DNA from: GCA-2684655 sp045105235
GTDB lineage: Bacteria > Planctomycetota > UBA1135 > UBA2386
Direction: 5' to 3'
NCBI GenBank assembly: GCA_045105235.1
Contig: JBGCDH010000001.1
Coordinates: 92,103-156,102 of the forward strand
Length of the DNA: 64,000 nt
A program made the position numbers and the translations under genes. The notes beneath the pieces are model-generated. The model saw only the letters and a list, made by a program, of their open reading frames with translations, searched no databases and was not told where the DNA came from. Below, piece by piece: positions 1 through 8,707 of this stretch. Each line of letters starts with the position of its first letter. Positions within the stretch are counted from its first letter, which is position 1.

Positions 1-385
1 CCGCCGCCGCGTCTGGCTGATGGAACACGGCCACTCTGCATGGGGACTGTTGACGAGCACAAGCCCAACCAACACCCGCATCAACAACCAGGTCGTGCAG
101 CGCCTGACGTTTGCGTTTGTCGATGCCAACGGCGACCGCGCAACCGCAACCGACCGCTCACACCACGAGGAATACGGCCGCGAAGACATCGCGCGGCACG
201 TGCTGTATGGCGACAGCGTCGGCCGGCGCGAAGGCATCAGCTGCATCGTCGAACTGCTGCCGAGCAAACCGGAAGTCCACAACGGCGCATGGCAGCCGGT
301 TTCGCTAGGCGGCCTGCTGCGCGTGCTGATCGTGCCCGCGATCGCCCTCGCGATGATCGCACTCGCGACGCAGGTCCGCTTCTAG
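1..385 (+). CDS. C-terminal part of a membrane-anchored hypothetical protein (5' end outside window)
   Basis: The frame is open from base 2 and ends at the stop at 383-385, so only about 127 residues of the C-terminus are visible and the start lies off the left edge. An internal ATG at 20 is in frame but need not be the start. The visible part has a beta-rich stretch (LTFAFVDANGDRATAT and ARHVLYGDSVGRREG), then a final hydrophobic helix (LIVPAIALAMIALAT) five residues from the end. The pattern of a beta domain with a turn describing a point or flow value followed by a terminal helix recalls DUF3592-type membrane proteins, but this is a weak resemblance. Function is unknown. Confidence 0.55.
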   Translation, partial: RRRVWLMEHGHSAWGLLTSTSPTNTRINNQVVQRLTFAFVDANGDRATATDRSHHEEYGREDIARHVLYGDSVGRREGISCIVELLPSKPEVHNGAWQPVSLGGLLRVLIVPAIALAMIALATQVRF

Positions 386-413
386 CGCCGGACGGCCTCG
401 CGTCGGAGAGGAC

Positions 414-716
414 TCAGCCCCGCACCAACCGCTGCGGGCTGCCGGGAAGGCGCGCAACGAGACCGCGCGCTTCGAGGTCGAGTTTGACCGTGGTCACATA
501 CCACATGACCGAGTCGTCCGGCGCCATGGCCGTGCCCTGCAGATGCGGCTCGACCAGCATCGCGAGATCCTTGAACGCCACGCCCGGCGCCTCAGGTGGA
601 ATGACGGCGAGCAGCGACTGCTTCATGGCCTCGTATTTGGCGCGGTCGATGTTGACGCCATCCTTGCCGGACGGGTGCTGGGTGAGGATGCGTTCGACGG
701 TCATGGCTGGTTTCAT
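414..716 (-). CDS. Small conserved hypothetical protein, DUF6958-like
   Basis: The 100-residue product has no signal peptide or membrane helix and should be cytosolic. It starts MKPAMTVERIL and contains a helical stretch (NIDRAKYEAMKQSLLAVIP), a core (GVAFKDLAMLVEPHLQGT) and the segment MWYVTTVKLDLEARGLVARL. The last segment, with KLDLEARG, is what I recall from DUF6958 proteins, whose function is unknown; the fold looks like a winged-helix-sized unit. A second in-frame ATG at 704 is possible and neither has a clear Shine-Dalgarno. It lies 125 bases downstream of the PLP dehydratase on the same strand and may be cotranscribed. Confidence 0.7.
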   Translation of the reverse strand: MKPAMTVERILTQHPSGKDGVNIDRAKYEAMKQSLLAVIPPEAPGVAFKDLAMLVEPHLQGTAMAPDDSVMWYVTTVKLDLEARGLVARLPGSPQRLVRG

Positions 717-841
717 AGAACGGTTGGGACGGGACGTTGGGAAAAGCACATCGCGGTCGAGCTGCGCAGAGCTACGAGCGGCGTCGATCATCCCAAGAGC
801 GGAGACGCCAGCGACGGGCCAGCGAACGGGCCCCCAACGAA

Positions 842-1777
842 TCAGCGCGCCAGCCAGCCGAAGTCGGTGTTGCCGCCGCTCAGAATGGCGCCGATGCGCT
901 TGCCGGGCAGCTGGTCGGCAATGGCGCGCAGCGCGGCGAGCACCGTGGCGCCGCTGGGCTCTACCACGAGCTTCATGCACTGCAGAAAGAAGCGGGACGC
1001 GTCGACCATGGCGTCTTCTTCGACCGTGACGATGCAGACGCGATGCTCTTGCAGCAGGGCGAAGTTGGGCTCGCCGAGCGCGGTCATCAGGCCGTCGCCC
1101 CACGTCTTGGCGTTGTCGACTCGGGGCTGGTGCACGCCAGTCGCCATCGAGCGCGCCGCGTCGTCCACGGCCTTGGGCTCGGCTGCCAGCATCCACGTGT
1201 CCGGCTGCAGCGCGCGCACCGTGACCGCCGAGCCAGCGCACAGCCCGCCGCCGCCGACAGGCACGATCACCACGTCGAGATCGGGAACGTCTTCGAGCAG
1301 CTCCAGCGCCGCCGTGCCCTGTCCGGCGATGACGTGGGCATTCTCATACGGGTGCACCAGCGTCGCCTGCGTTTCCAGCCGCCACGCTTCGCACGCCTGC
1401 GCCCGCTCCGCCGGGTCGCAAAAGCGCACGTCCGCGCCGTAGCTGCGCACGGCGTCGACTTTGATCTGCGGTGCGGTGTCGGGCATGACGACATACGCAG
1501 ACACCCCGCGCGTCGCCGCCGCATACGCCAACGCCGCGGCATGGTTGCCGCTGCTGTGGGTGATTACGCCGCGCGCTGCCGCCTCGTCATCGAGCGCGAA
1601 GACCGCGTTGCAGGCGCCGCGCGCCTTGAACGCGCCGACCTTTTGCAGGTTCTCACACTTGAACGCGACGCGCGCGCCAAGCTCGCGGTCGAGCGTCGCC
1701 GAAGTCATCACCGGAGTGCGGTGCACGTGGTCGCGGATGCGTTTGGCAGCAGCGCGGACGTCGTCGATGGTTACCAC
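842..1777 (-). CDS. PLP-dependent threonine/serine dehydratase or racemase-like enzyme
   Basis: This 311-residue fold-type II PLP enzyme should dehydrate L-threonine or L-serine to a 2-oxoacid and ammonia. The PLP lysine is in GAFKARGA (near residue 51), the substrate loop is HSSGNHAAALAYAA and the phosphate-binding loop is VPVGGGGLCAGSA. It ends after the helical domain with SGGNTDFGWLAR and lacks an ACT regulatory domain, so it resembles catabolic TdcB-type dehydratases or serine racemase rather than feedback-regulated IlvA. The start is GTG at 1777: the frame remains open upstream, but homology begins at VVTIDDVRAAAKRI and the next gene stops at 1798. Substrate cannot be decided from sequence. 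Confidence 0.88.
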   Translation of the reverse strand: MVTIDDVRAAAKRIRDHVHRTPVMTSATLDRELGARVAFKCENLQKVGAFKARGACNAVFALDDEAAARGVITHSSGNHAAALAYAAATRGVSAYVVMPDTAPQIKVDAVRSYGADVRFCDPAERAQACEAWRLETQATLVHPYENAHVIAGQGTAALELLEDVPDLDVVIVPVGGGGLCAGSAVTVRALQPDTWMLAAEPKAVDDAARSMATGVHQPRVDNAKTWGDGLMTALGEPNFALLQEHRVCIVTVEEDAMVDASRFFLQCMKLVVEPSGATVLAALRAIADQLPGKRIGAILSGGNTDFGWLAR

Positions 1778-1797
1778 AAGAATCGACCATAGCGGTC

Positions 1798-3351
1798 TCA
1801 GAAGGCCAGCGTCACCGCATCGAGGATCGGCTTCGACTTGTTCTCGGTCGTGTCGGTCGTGCGCAGCTCCCATTGAAACCCGTAGCCCGCCGGCAGCCTG
1901 GACAGATTGAGCTTGGCCGGAGTCTTGCGCACCTGCTTGGCAAAGCCCGGCGTGTAGTCGTAGCTCTCTTTGACGGCTTGCCAATCCGTCCACTGATCCA
2001 TCGCACCGTCGTTGTCGGTATCGACGCCGACTCGCGCCTCGACCGTCTCCACCCATGGTCCCGGGCTCGTGTAGTCCGTGCGGAGCTGCGTCGCCAAGTA
2101 GAAGCGCCCCTCGGCAAAGCAGATATCGGGATCGGGATGACCTTTGCCGATGCTGTCGCACCACGCAAACGGCTCGTCGAGACTCGCCGACGTAAACCAA
2201 CCCACCGACATCGCGTGACCGCCAACCGGGTCGAAGTCGCCAAACAGGTAGTAGCGGCCGCCGACGCTGATCGCTGCCCAGTCGCCGTAGGCCTCCTGCT
2301 CGGGGCTGTGGATCTTGTATTCGGCGATGTTGGTCTTGAAGCGCGCGGGGTCTTCGCGAACCCAGTGCGGGTGCTTGTACGTGCCGATCTCGCCGGTCGG
2401 CTCGGTTCGCGAGTCGACGGCCGGCGCCAGGATCTCGGCAAACGTCAGCCCGTCGTCGCTGACCGTGTGCCCAGCCAGCGGCGAATCCCACGACCGCTTG
2501 TTGGCGCTGATGGGGTCCCAGTTTTCGTAGATGATGTGGAAGCGCCCGTCGAGATCGCGGATCACTCCGCAGTCAGAACCGTGCGAAGGATCGTCAAACG
2601 CCATGCCCATGTCTTTGCCGGGCTGGCCATCGAAGAGGTCGTCGTCGACGTAGACGTGCGGGTCCTGATCGTTGGGGAAGTCGTAGTAGATGTAGAGCTT
2701 GCCGTCGGCGAACTCCGCTGAGGTCGTCCACTTGGCGTGCTCCGCCGTCACGCGGCCGTGGTGCACCCAGTGCACCATGTCGCGACTCTGCCACGCGTGG
2801 TAGCCGGGGCCGTAGTTGTCGCGCCCGCCGGGACCATCAAACTGGCGCGCAAAGCGCGTCGTCGTCAGCTCCATGTCGAAGCCCTCGATCCTGGCCGGCT
2901 TGGGCTCGAACGTCGCCTTCGCCTGCTGCGCCTTCGCCTTCGCGCCCTTGGCTCGCTTGGCGTCGCGCGGCCGACCGCCATACCGACCGAACATCCAGTA
3001 GTTGTTGGGCCCCAGACTCAGCATCACCGGCGCGTCGCCGAGATTGGCGGGGCCCAGATTTGGAACCGCGTCCCAGTTTTGCCAGACCGGCGACTGCTCG
3101 ACCACGAGCTCGGAAGCCGAACGCTTCTCGGCAAATCGCCGCACCACGCTGCGAACGGTCGCGGTGCGCGCCGTCGGCTCGGCCATGCCGCCGTCAAACT
3201 TCATGGCGGTTGCGGAGTCGACGTTGCTCGCCCATTGCTCGGCGGAAGCCGTGCGCCAACGAGCATCCGCGCCATCGGGCTCCGCCGTCTGGCAAGCCAA
3301 CGGCGCGATGGGCAACAGCCCGGATAGGACATTTACTAGGCTCCGTCGCAT
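1798..3351 (-). CDS. Secreted GH43-like five-bladed beta-propeller glycosidase
   Basis: The 517-residue product starts MRRSLVNVLSGLLPIAPLACQ, an export signal that ends in a cysteine and may be a lipoprotein signal, although PLAC is not a perfect lipobox. The body has the blade pattern of family 43/117 propellers: GPNNYWMFGRYGG, HAWQSRDMVHWVHHG, DGKLYIYYDF, DCGVIRDLDGRFHIIYENWD, ISVGGRYYLFGDFDP and EGRFYLATQLRTDY. Acidic residues suited to catalysis lie in each blade region, but I could not assign the pair. A Lys/Ala-rich insert (AKRAKGAKAKAQQAKA) is odd. An upstream in-frame ATG at 3426 would overlap the sulfatase promoter and bury the signal peptide. It is divergent from the sulfatase, suggesting joint use on a sulfated glycan. 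Confidence 0.75.
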   Translation of the reverse strand: MRRSLVNVLSGLLPIAPLACQTAEPDGADARWRTASAEQWASNVDSATAMKFDGGMAEPTARTATVRSVVRRFAEKRSASELVVEQSPVWQNWDAVPNLGPANLGDAPVMLSLGPNNYWMFGRYGGRPRDAKRAKGAKAKAQQAKATFEPKPARIEGFDMELTTTRFARQFDGPGGRDNYGPGYHAWQSRDMVHWVHHGRVTAEHAKWTTSAEFADGKLYIYYDFPNDQDPHVYVDDDLFDGQPGKDMGMAFDDPSHGSDCGVIRDLDGRFHIIYENWDPISANKRSWDSPLAGHTVSDDGLTFAEILAPAVDSRTEPTGEIGTYKHPHWVREDPARFKTNIAEYKIHSPEQEAYGDWAAISVGGRYYLFGDFDPVGGHAMSVGWFTSASLDEPFAWCDSIGKGHPDPDICFAEGRFYLATQLRTDYTSPGPWVETVEARVGVDTDNDGAMDQWTDWQAVKESYDYTPGFAKQVRKTPAKLNLSRLPAGYGFQWELRTTDTTENKSKPILDAVTLAF

Positions 3352-3431
3352 GGCCTGCGACAATACGAGACACGCGCAGCGAAGGCACGACGCAGCCATC
3401 CTCCCAGCGGCTGCGCCGCACAGCACACGAT

Positions 3432-4856
3432 ATGAACCGCAGACTCCTACGACTCACGCTCTCGTGCGCTCTCCTGGTGCCGCTGACGGCCGCACAGGAG
3501 AAGCCCAACATCGTGTTCGTCATGCTCGACGACCTCGGCAAGGACTGGATCGGCGCCTGTGGTGCCGACGAAGCCAAGACACCAGAAATCGACAAGCTCG
3601 CCGCCGGCGGGCTGCGATTCACCAACGCCTGGTCGATGCCGCAGTGCACGCCGACGCGCGTGGCTCTGCTGACGGGCCAGTACCCCTGGCGCAACGGCTG
3701 GGTCAACCACTGGGACGTGCCGCGATGGGGCCACGGCTACTTTGACTGGCGCAAGTATCCAAGCGTCGCGCGCACGCTGCGTAGCGCTGGCTACCAGACC
3801 GCCATCGCCGGCAAGTGGCAGATCAACGATTTCCGCGTCGAGCCCAAGGCGCTCGAGAAGCACGGCTTTGAGGACTGGTGCGTTTGGACGGGCTACGAGA
3901 CCCAGAACCGACCGAGCAGCAAGCGCTACTGGGATCCCTACATCCATACGCGTGACGGCAGCCGCACCTACGAGGGCCAGTTTGGACCGGACGTCTACTG
4001 CGACTTCTTGATCGACTTCATGAAGGAGCACCGGGACGAACCGATGTTTCTCTACTACCCCATGGCGCTGCCGCACTTCCCGCTCGTGCACACGCCCAAG
4101 GCGATGCAGGCGAAGACCAAGCGGGAGAAGCACGTCGCCATGGTCGAGTACATCGACCACCTCATTGGCCGCCTCGTGACGTCCATCGACGAGCTGGGCA
4201 TCCGCAAACGCACGATCCTGATCTTCTCTACCGACAACGGCACAACCCCGGGACTGCTGGGCACCATCGGCGGCCAAAAGCTGCGCGGCGGCAAAGCGAC
4301 CAAGTGGGAGACCGGCGTGTGCGAGCCGTTCTTCGTCAACGCGCCCGGCATGGTAGAAGCCGGCAAGACGACCGACTGCCTGGTCGACTTCACCGACCTG
4401 CTGCCGACCTTTGCAGAACTCGGCGGCGCAGCGCTTCCCAAAGACCACGTGCTCGACGGCACCTCGTTTGCCCCGGTCCTGCTCGGCAAGGCGCAGGACG
4501 GCGCCAGGGACTGGATCATGGCATTGGGCCACGGCCCCGCGCGACTCGACGACCAAGGCGTCGTCGGCACCGTGCCCTACACGCCGCGCGTCATCCGCGG
4601 CAAGCGCTACAAGGCATGGGTCAACGCGTCGCGCAGGATCACCGCGCTGTATGACCTGCAGCAGGACCCCTTCGAGAGCAACAACCTGCTCGGCTCGCGA
4701 ACCGGACAGCCTGCGGAGCCGCTCACCGATGGCGCAGAGGCCGCGCTGACGTCCATGCGCAAGATCGTCGACGAGATGCCGAGCGAGGATGCGCGCCCGC
4801 GCTACACGCCGCGGGGTGCGCTGCCCTGGGACCGCAAGCCGCGCGGTCGCAAGTAG
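3432..4856 (+). CDS. Secreted formylglycine-dependent sulfatase (arylsulfatase family)
   Basis: This 474-residue type I sulfatase begins with signal peptide MNRRLLRLTLSCALLVPLTA. The metal site starts at MLDDLGKDW (Asp33-Asp34), and the activation motif CTPTRVALLTGQYP carries Cys72 in CxPxR, the residue converted to formylglycine. Further family hallmarks are AIAGKWQ (Lys128), the DNG metal motif in FSTDNGTTPG and the lysine in KLRGGKATKWETGV. It should hydrolyse a sulfate ester outside the cytoplasm; substrate is unknown. The ATG at 3432 is chosen because longer frames bury the signal peptide. The 80-bp gap to the divergent propeller gene probably holds both promoters. No sulfatase-maturing enzyme is in the window. 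Confidence 0.92.
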   Translation: MNRRLLRLTLSCALLVPLTAAQEKPNIVFVMLDDLGKDWIGACGADEAKTPEIDKLAAGGLRFTNAWSMPQCTPTRVALLTGQYPWRNGWVNHWDVPRWGHGYFDWRKYPSVARTLRSAGYQTAIAGKWQINDFRVEPKALEKHGFEDWCVWTGYETQNRPSSKRYWDPYIHTRDGSRTYEGQFGPDVYCDFLIDFMKEHRDEPMFLYYPMALPHFPLVHTPKAMQAKTKREKHVAMVEYIDHLIGRLVTSIDELGIRKRTILIFSTDNGTTPGLLGTIGGQKLRGGKATKWETGVCEPFFVNAPGMVEAGKTTDCLVDFTDLLPTFAELGGAALPKDHVLDGTSFAPVLLGKAQDGARDWIMALGHGPARLDDQGVVGTVPYTPRVIRGKRYKAWVNASRRITALYDLQQDPFESNNLLGSRTGQPAEPLTDGAEAALTSMRKIVDEMPSEDARPRYTPRGALPWDRKPRGRK

Positions 4857-4885
4857 CGCAAGGCGGCTAGCAATACGGAAGCGGC

Positions 4886-7108
4886 CTACTGCGCCTGAAC
4901 GCGCAGCTTGCCGTTGCGGCGGTCGACGTCGAAGAGCTTGTTGCCGAGTGGCATGCCCTTGAGCTTGAAGTCGACGGCGTCGCCGATGGGGTCGTCCTGG
5001 ACCTCGCCATAGCGCACGGCGATGCCGCAGGCGATGCGGAAGATGTTGTCGAGCATGAACGAGTTGAGGTTGAGGTCGACGCCGCGGTAGGCGGAGCCAA
5101 CACCAAACTCAGGGTGGTAGTGCTCAAACGAGTTGGCGCGGTCGGTGCCGTCCAGCGAACCGCTCATCATCGTGACGGTGCGCTCGAGCAGCTGGGTGGC
5201 GAGGCGCGCCGCCTTCTTGTGGCCGCGCTCGGCCCAGTAGGTCAGACCTTCCAGGATGTGCGAGTTGACGACCGGCCAGGTGCGGCCGTTCCACGGCGAG
5301 CCCTTGCGCGTGCCCTTCCAGCGGCCGGAGCCGTCGAAGGTCGAGTCGCTCATCGCGATCGAAGGCACCGGGTACTTGGCCCAGAACTCGTCGCGGCTCG
5401 CCAACAGGTCGACCATGCTGTCGACCTGCGCCTGGTTGGGGATGTCGGTCGCCAGCGGGTAGAAGCCGACGGCCGCCTTGACGTTGGTCTTGCGGCGACT
5501 CTTCGGATCCAGGTCCATGAACATGCCGGACTTCTCGTCCCACATCTTCTGGCGCACGGTCTCGAGGATGACCTCGATCTCGGCCTGGAAGCGATTGGCC
5601 ATCGCCTTTTCCTGGATCTCTTCAGCGACCTGGTAGAGCCACTTGACGAGGCGGTAGCGGAACACCGACGCGTCGATGCCCTTTAGCCGGAATTGCTCGG
5701 TGAACTCGACGGCACGGTCGGCCTTGTTGTCGATCACCGTGTAGCGGCGCGAGAACTCCTGGCCCGCCTCAAAGTGGTTGACGATGTCCGTCAGGCCGCT
5801 GCCTTCCGGGTCGCGGTTGTTGCCGAGCCACTTCACGTAGCGCTGCATCGACATCAAGACGGCCTTCTTGGTCGCCTTGTCGTTGTGCATCGCATCGAGC
5901 GACTCAAAGCCACCACCCCAGTCGGCGTGGTAGAAGTCGTCCGAGTTGGTGCCGTTCATGTAGACCCTGCCCGGCGCTTGGCCGTTGTGCAGCAGGTTGT
6001 CGAAGAACAGCTTCATGCAGCCGCGCGCGTAGCTCGGATCCTGCAGCCAGCGGGCCTCCCGCATGACGGCGGGCGCGCTGAAGCTCGTCGGAATGTGGAA
6101 CGGGCCGTTGCCCTCACAAACGGCCGGCGAGCTATACAGACCGGCACCGTGCGGCTGGCGCAGCAGGAAGAGCAGGTCGAAGCGGTGGTTGACGACGCGC
6201 TCAAGCGCCTTGTCTTCGCACTCGAATGTCGGCACCTGGGACCAGAACGAGCGGTAGCCGTTTTCGTCCTTTGGATCCGGGCGGCGCGCACGGAAGTTGA
6301 CGCCCTTGCCCTTGAAGACCACGTTGGCCTCAAAGCGGTGCTCCGCCTTGCCGGCGGCCTTCAGCGTGATCGTGCGGAAGAGGCCTGCGTAGACGCGGGA
6401 GCCCGCAATGATCGGGCTCGGCTTTTCGACCGGGCGCTTGGCGCGCGGCGTCGGCAGGGCACGCATGTCAAACCAAGGCGTCTCTTCGTAGCTCGGCAGA
6501 TCACTGCCGCCCTCACAGAAAAACGCCTGCAGGCAGCGCGCGCCCTTGCTGTCCGGGCTCGAGTAGACGATCTCGGTCGGCACCGGCGGCTCGCCCTCAC
6601 CACCCAGGCCACGCCGGATGCGGAAGCTATCGCCCTCGAGCGACACCGGCTCCCCCTCGGGATCGGTCGTCGTCCACAGCACCACCGTGAACTCGCGCTC
6701 GTTCTTGGTCTCGTTGCTGATCTCGAGCTCGCAAACAAAGCGGTCATCCGTCGTCACAAAGCGATGCTCCGTGATGGTGATGCCCGCCTCGGTCGTGTGC
6801 GTCAGAACGGCCTTGCCGTCCTCCATTGCAAACGACGTGCAGTGGGTCTCGATCGGCAAGCCGTCATCGAGGAAACCCAGGAAGAAGATCGACGGGACGA
6901 GCGCGCTCGAGACGTTGGTCTCGTCGCAGAACCCGGGTCGATCCATAAAGCGCGGAAAGCGGGGGGCGTAGAGGCAATACCCACCACCGGCCAAGGCCAG
7001 TTTTTTCGGTAGATGTGCGGTCGCGGCGCGTGCACCAGCACTACGCGACGCCACCCCCTTCACCTTCTTCGTACGCTTGGCCGAAGTTTTCTTCTTCGCG
7101 GCAGCCAT
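4886..7108 (-). CDS. Cytoplasmic (alpha/alpha)6 glycoside hydrolase, MGH1/GH63-like
   Basis: The 740-residue protein has a lysine/alanine-rich N-terminal tail (about residues 1-36) and no signal peptide, then a beta-sandwich (to about 280) and an alpha/alpha barrel. Family-like stretches are HADWGGGFESLDAMH, the catalytic-acid region NFEAGQEFSRRY written here as IVNHFEAGQEF, and SPWNGRTWPVVNSHILEGL, which matches the WNGPTW-type motif of GH63/GH37/MGH1 enzymes. It probably cleaves an alpha-glycoside such as a glucosyl or mannosyl compatible solute or glycan. It lies downstream of two glycosyltransferases on the same strand, separated by a 239-base leader. Exact substrate cannot be assigned. 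Confidence 0.8.
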   Translation of the reverse strand: MAAAKKKTSAKRTKKVKGVASRSAGARAATAHLPKKLALAGGGYCLYAPRFPRFMDRPGFCDETNVSSALVPSIFFLGFLDDGLPIETHCTSFAMEDGKAVLTHTTEAGITITEHRFVTTDDRFVCELEISNETKNEREFTVVLWTTTDPEGEPVSLEGDSFRIRRGLGGEGEPPVPTEIVYSSPDSKGARCLQAFFCEGGSDLPSYEETPWFDMRALPTPRAKRPVEKPSPIIAGSRVYAGLFRTITLKAAGKAEHRFEANVVFKGKGVNFRARRPDPKDENGYRSFWSQVPTFECEDKALERVVNHRFDLLFLLRQPHGAGLYSSPAVCEGNGPFHIPTSFSAPAVMREARWLQDPSYARGCMKLFFDNLLHNGQAPGRVYMNGTNSDDFYHADWGGGFESLDAMHNDKATKKAVLMSMQRYVKWLGNNRDPEGSGLTDIVNHFEAGQEFSRRYTVIDNKADRAVEFTEQFRLKGIDASVFRYRLVKWLYQVAEEIQEKAMANRFQAEIEVILETVRQKMWDEKSGMFMDLDPKSRRKTNVKAAVGFYPLATDIPNQAQVDSMVDLLASRDEFWAKYPVPSIAMSDSTFDGSGRWKGTRKGSPWNGRTWPVVNSHILEGLTYWAERGHKKAARLATQLLERTVTMMSGSLDGTDRANSFEHYHPEFGVGSAYRGVDLNLNSFMLDNIFRIACGIAVRYGEVQDDPIGDAVDFKLKGMPLGNKLFDVDRRNGKLRVQAQ

Positions 7109-7347
7109 GGCAATGTGTTTGGTAGCAGAGGCTTACCTTAGATGCGTTGGCTCGGGGCGCCGTATCAGGGATACGGTCTAGCCGTAAAAATGACATCCAG
7201 GCCATGGCATCTTGGGGGGTATCCCGCAGCAGTCAAGCGATTTCCCATCGGACTGCTTGACGCGACCCCTGCTTCGCGGCAGACACCGAGGCCGTGAAGG
7301 ACCCGGCAAGCGCCACCAATCGCCCTGCTCAGAACCTTGGCAAACTG
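7109..7347 (-). other. Non-coding leader between glycosyltransferase stop and glycosidase start
   Basis: No gene is supported here; a 79-codon frame overlaps it but has no recognisable sequence. Complementary heptamers GGGATAC (7174-7180) and GTATCCC (7219-7225) could enclose a short CGG..CCG hairpin, and GTCAAGC/GCTTGAC near 7233 and 7256 could form another stem. The region is the untranslated leader of the glycosidase and the trailer of the glycosyltransferase. These stems are seen by eye and could be chance. Confidence 0.35.
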
Positions 7348-8700
7348 TTAGTTCGTAGCCACGGCCGGGGCGAGCTTGGTCAACACGCTGTCCAAACGAC
7401 GCGTCAAACTTCCCCACTCAAACTCGCCAACAAACGCCTCGTCCACCGGCGCCGAGACGATCTGGTCATAGTCGTCATATAGCCGCTCGATCGCCGCACG
7501 GATGCGGTCCGGATCGCAGGGATCACACGGAATGCCGCGCCCGTAGCGCGCAATAAAGTCGGTGCCGTCGCCGCCGGGCACGCATGCCACGACCGGCTTG
7601 CCGAGCGCCATGTATTCGTAGGACTTGGCCCGCACCGTGCGCAAACGGTGGCCCGCGGGCGCCCCCTGCTGCAGCAGCAGCGCGCCGTGGGCCCGCTGCA
7701 CTTCGGCCAGCGCGCGCTCATTGGCGAGCATGCCGGTCCATTCAAACTGCTCCGCCATGCCCCGATCGCGCACGGCAGCAAATTCGTTGTCCGTGCGCGA
7801 CGACACGACGCGCAGCCGCAGTCGCGCAAACAGCTCGGGGCGGCGTTCGCGCAGCTGCTCGAGCGCCTGCAGCAGGTAGTGCGTGCCGCGGGCGGCGATG
7901 TCCGTGGTGTAGGGCTTGTAGCGAAGCGGATTGCGCTGGCGATCGCTGGCACCGGTCACCTCGATCGCGCCGAGGTGCAATAGTGTAAATGTCTCGCTGT
8001 CGCGCGGCGGCGCCGGCGCAGGCGCGGGCAAGTTGCTGCGGTCGAAGCCATAGGTCACGATGTCCATGCGCTCGCTCACACTCGGCTCAAACTCGGCCAT
8101 CGCGGCGGCGCTGTCCGGCGTGTTGGCGAGCACCGCCGACGCCTTGCGCAGCACCTTGCGAAAGCACGCCTCCTGACGCTTGAAGTGCAGCAAGCTGCTG
8201 TACGAGTTGACCTCGTCGAGCGTCCACGGATCCGCCAGGTCCGCCACCCAAGGCGTGCCGCAACGCCGCTGCAGCTCGAGCCCAACGAGCCCCGCCGCAT
8301 ACGGCTGCATGCCGCACAAAAGCACGGTCTCCGGCTTTTGCTGCACAAGCGGAACCGCGGCTTCGATGGCCGCAGCCACCCAGTGCCGCATGCGTGAGCC
8401 TTCGAGCAGCCACGGATCGCGCAGCATCGACAGGAAGCGGCCCGCTTTGCCCGCACCCTCATGGGCCTGGTCTGCCGGCAAGCCGATGCGGTGCACGTTC
8501 GCCCACGGCAACGACTCGTAGCCGGCCGCCGTCGACGACGGATCCACCGACGACGAGTAGAGCGCCGGGTCGGCAGCGAGAATCGTCACGTCCCAGCCAA
8601 GCTCGGCGAGGCGCTTGCCGAACTGCATCGAACGCATGCCCCCCGACCGCGCAAACGGCGGGAAGTAGTAGCTGCACATCAGGACGGACTTGTCGGTCAT
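7348..8700 (-). CDS. Glycosyltransferase, GT4-like (GT-B fold)
   Basis: The 450-residue protein starts MTDKSVLMCSYYFPPFARSG, the usual opening of a GT-B glycosyltransferase, with GAAGAG a few bases upstream as a plausible ribosome site. The N-terminal acceptor domain ends near residue 190; the C-terminal nucleotide-sugar domain includes LLHLGAIEV, GTHYLLQALEQLRER and KSYEYMALGKPVVACVPGGDG, the region holding the conserved glutamates that contact the donor. It should transfer a sugar to a glycan or lipid on the cytoplasmic face. It begins seven bases after the GT2-like gene stops, so the two probably act in one pathway. Donor and acceptor are unknown. Confidence 0.85.
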   Translation of the reverse strand: MTDKSVLMCSYYFPPFARSGGMRSMQFGKRLAELGWDVTILAADPALYSSSVDPSSTAAGYESLPWANVHRIGLPADQAHEGAGKAGRFLSMLRDPWLLEGSRMRHWVAAAIEAAVPLVQQKPETVLLCGMQPYAAGLVGLELQRRCGTPWVADLADPWTLDEVNSYSSLLHFKRQEACFRKVLRKASAVLANTPDSAAAMAEFEPSVSERMDIVTYGFDRSNLPAPAPAPPRDSETFTLLHLGAIEVTGASDRQRNPLRYKPYTTDIAARGTHYLLQALEQLRERRPELFARLRLRVVSSRTDNEFAAVRDRGMAEQFEWTGMLANERALAEVQRAHGALLLQQGAPAGHRLRTVRAKSYEYMALGKPVVACVPGGDGTDFIARYGRGIPCDPCDPDRIRAAIERLYDDYDQIVSAPVDEAFVGEFEWGSLTRRLDSVLTKLAPAVATN

Positions 8701-8707
8701 GATCTCT

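Noticed and set aside
842..2491. 549-codon minus frame
   Set aside because: Only 842-1777 has dehydratase homology; the N-terminal part is antisense-frame text overlapping the GH43-like gene.
7178..7417. 79-codon minus frame in the leader
   Set aside because: Overlaps the glycosyltransferase and has Gly/Arg/Cys mix with no domain or ribosome site.
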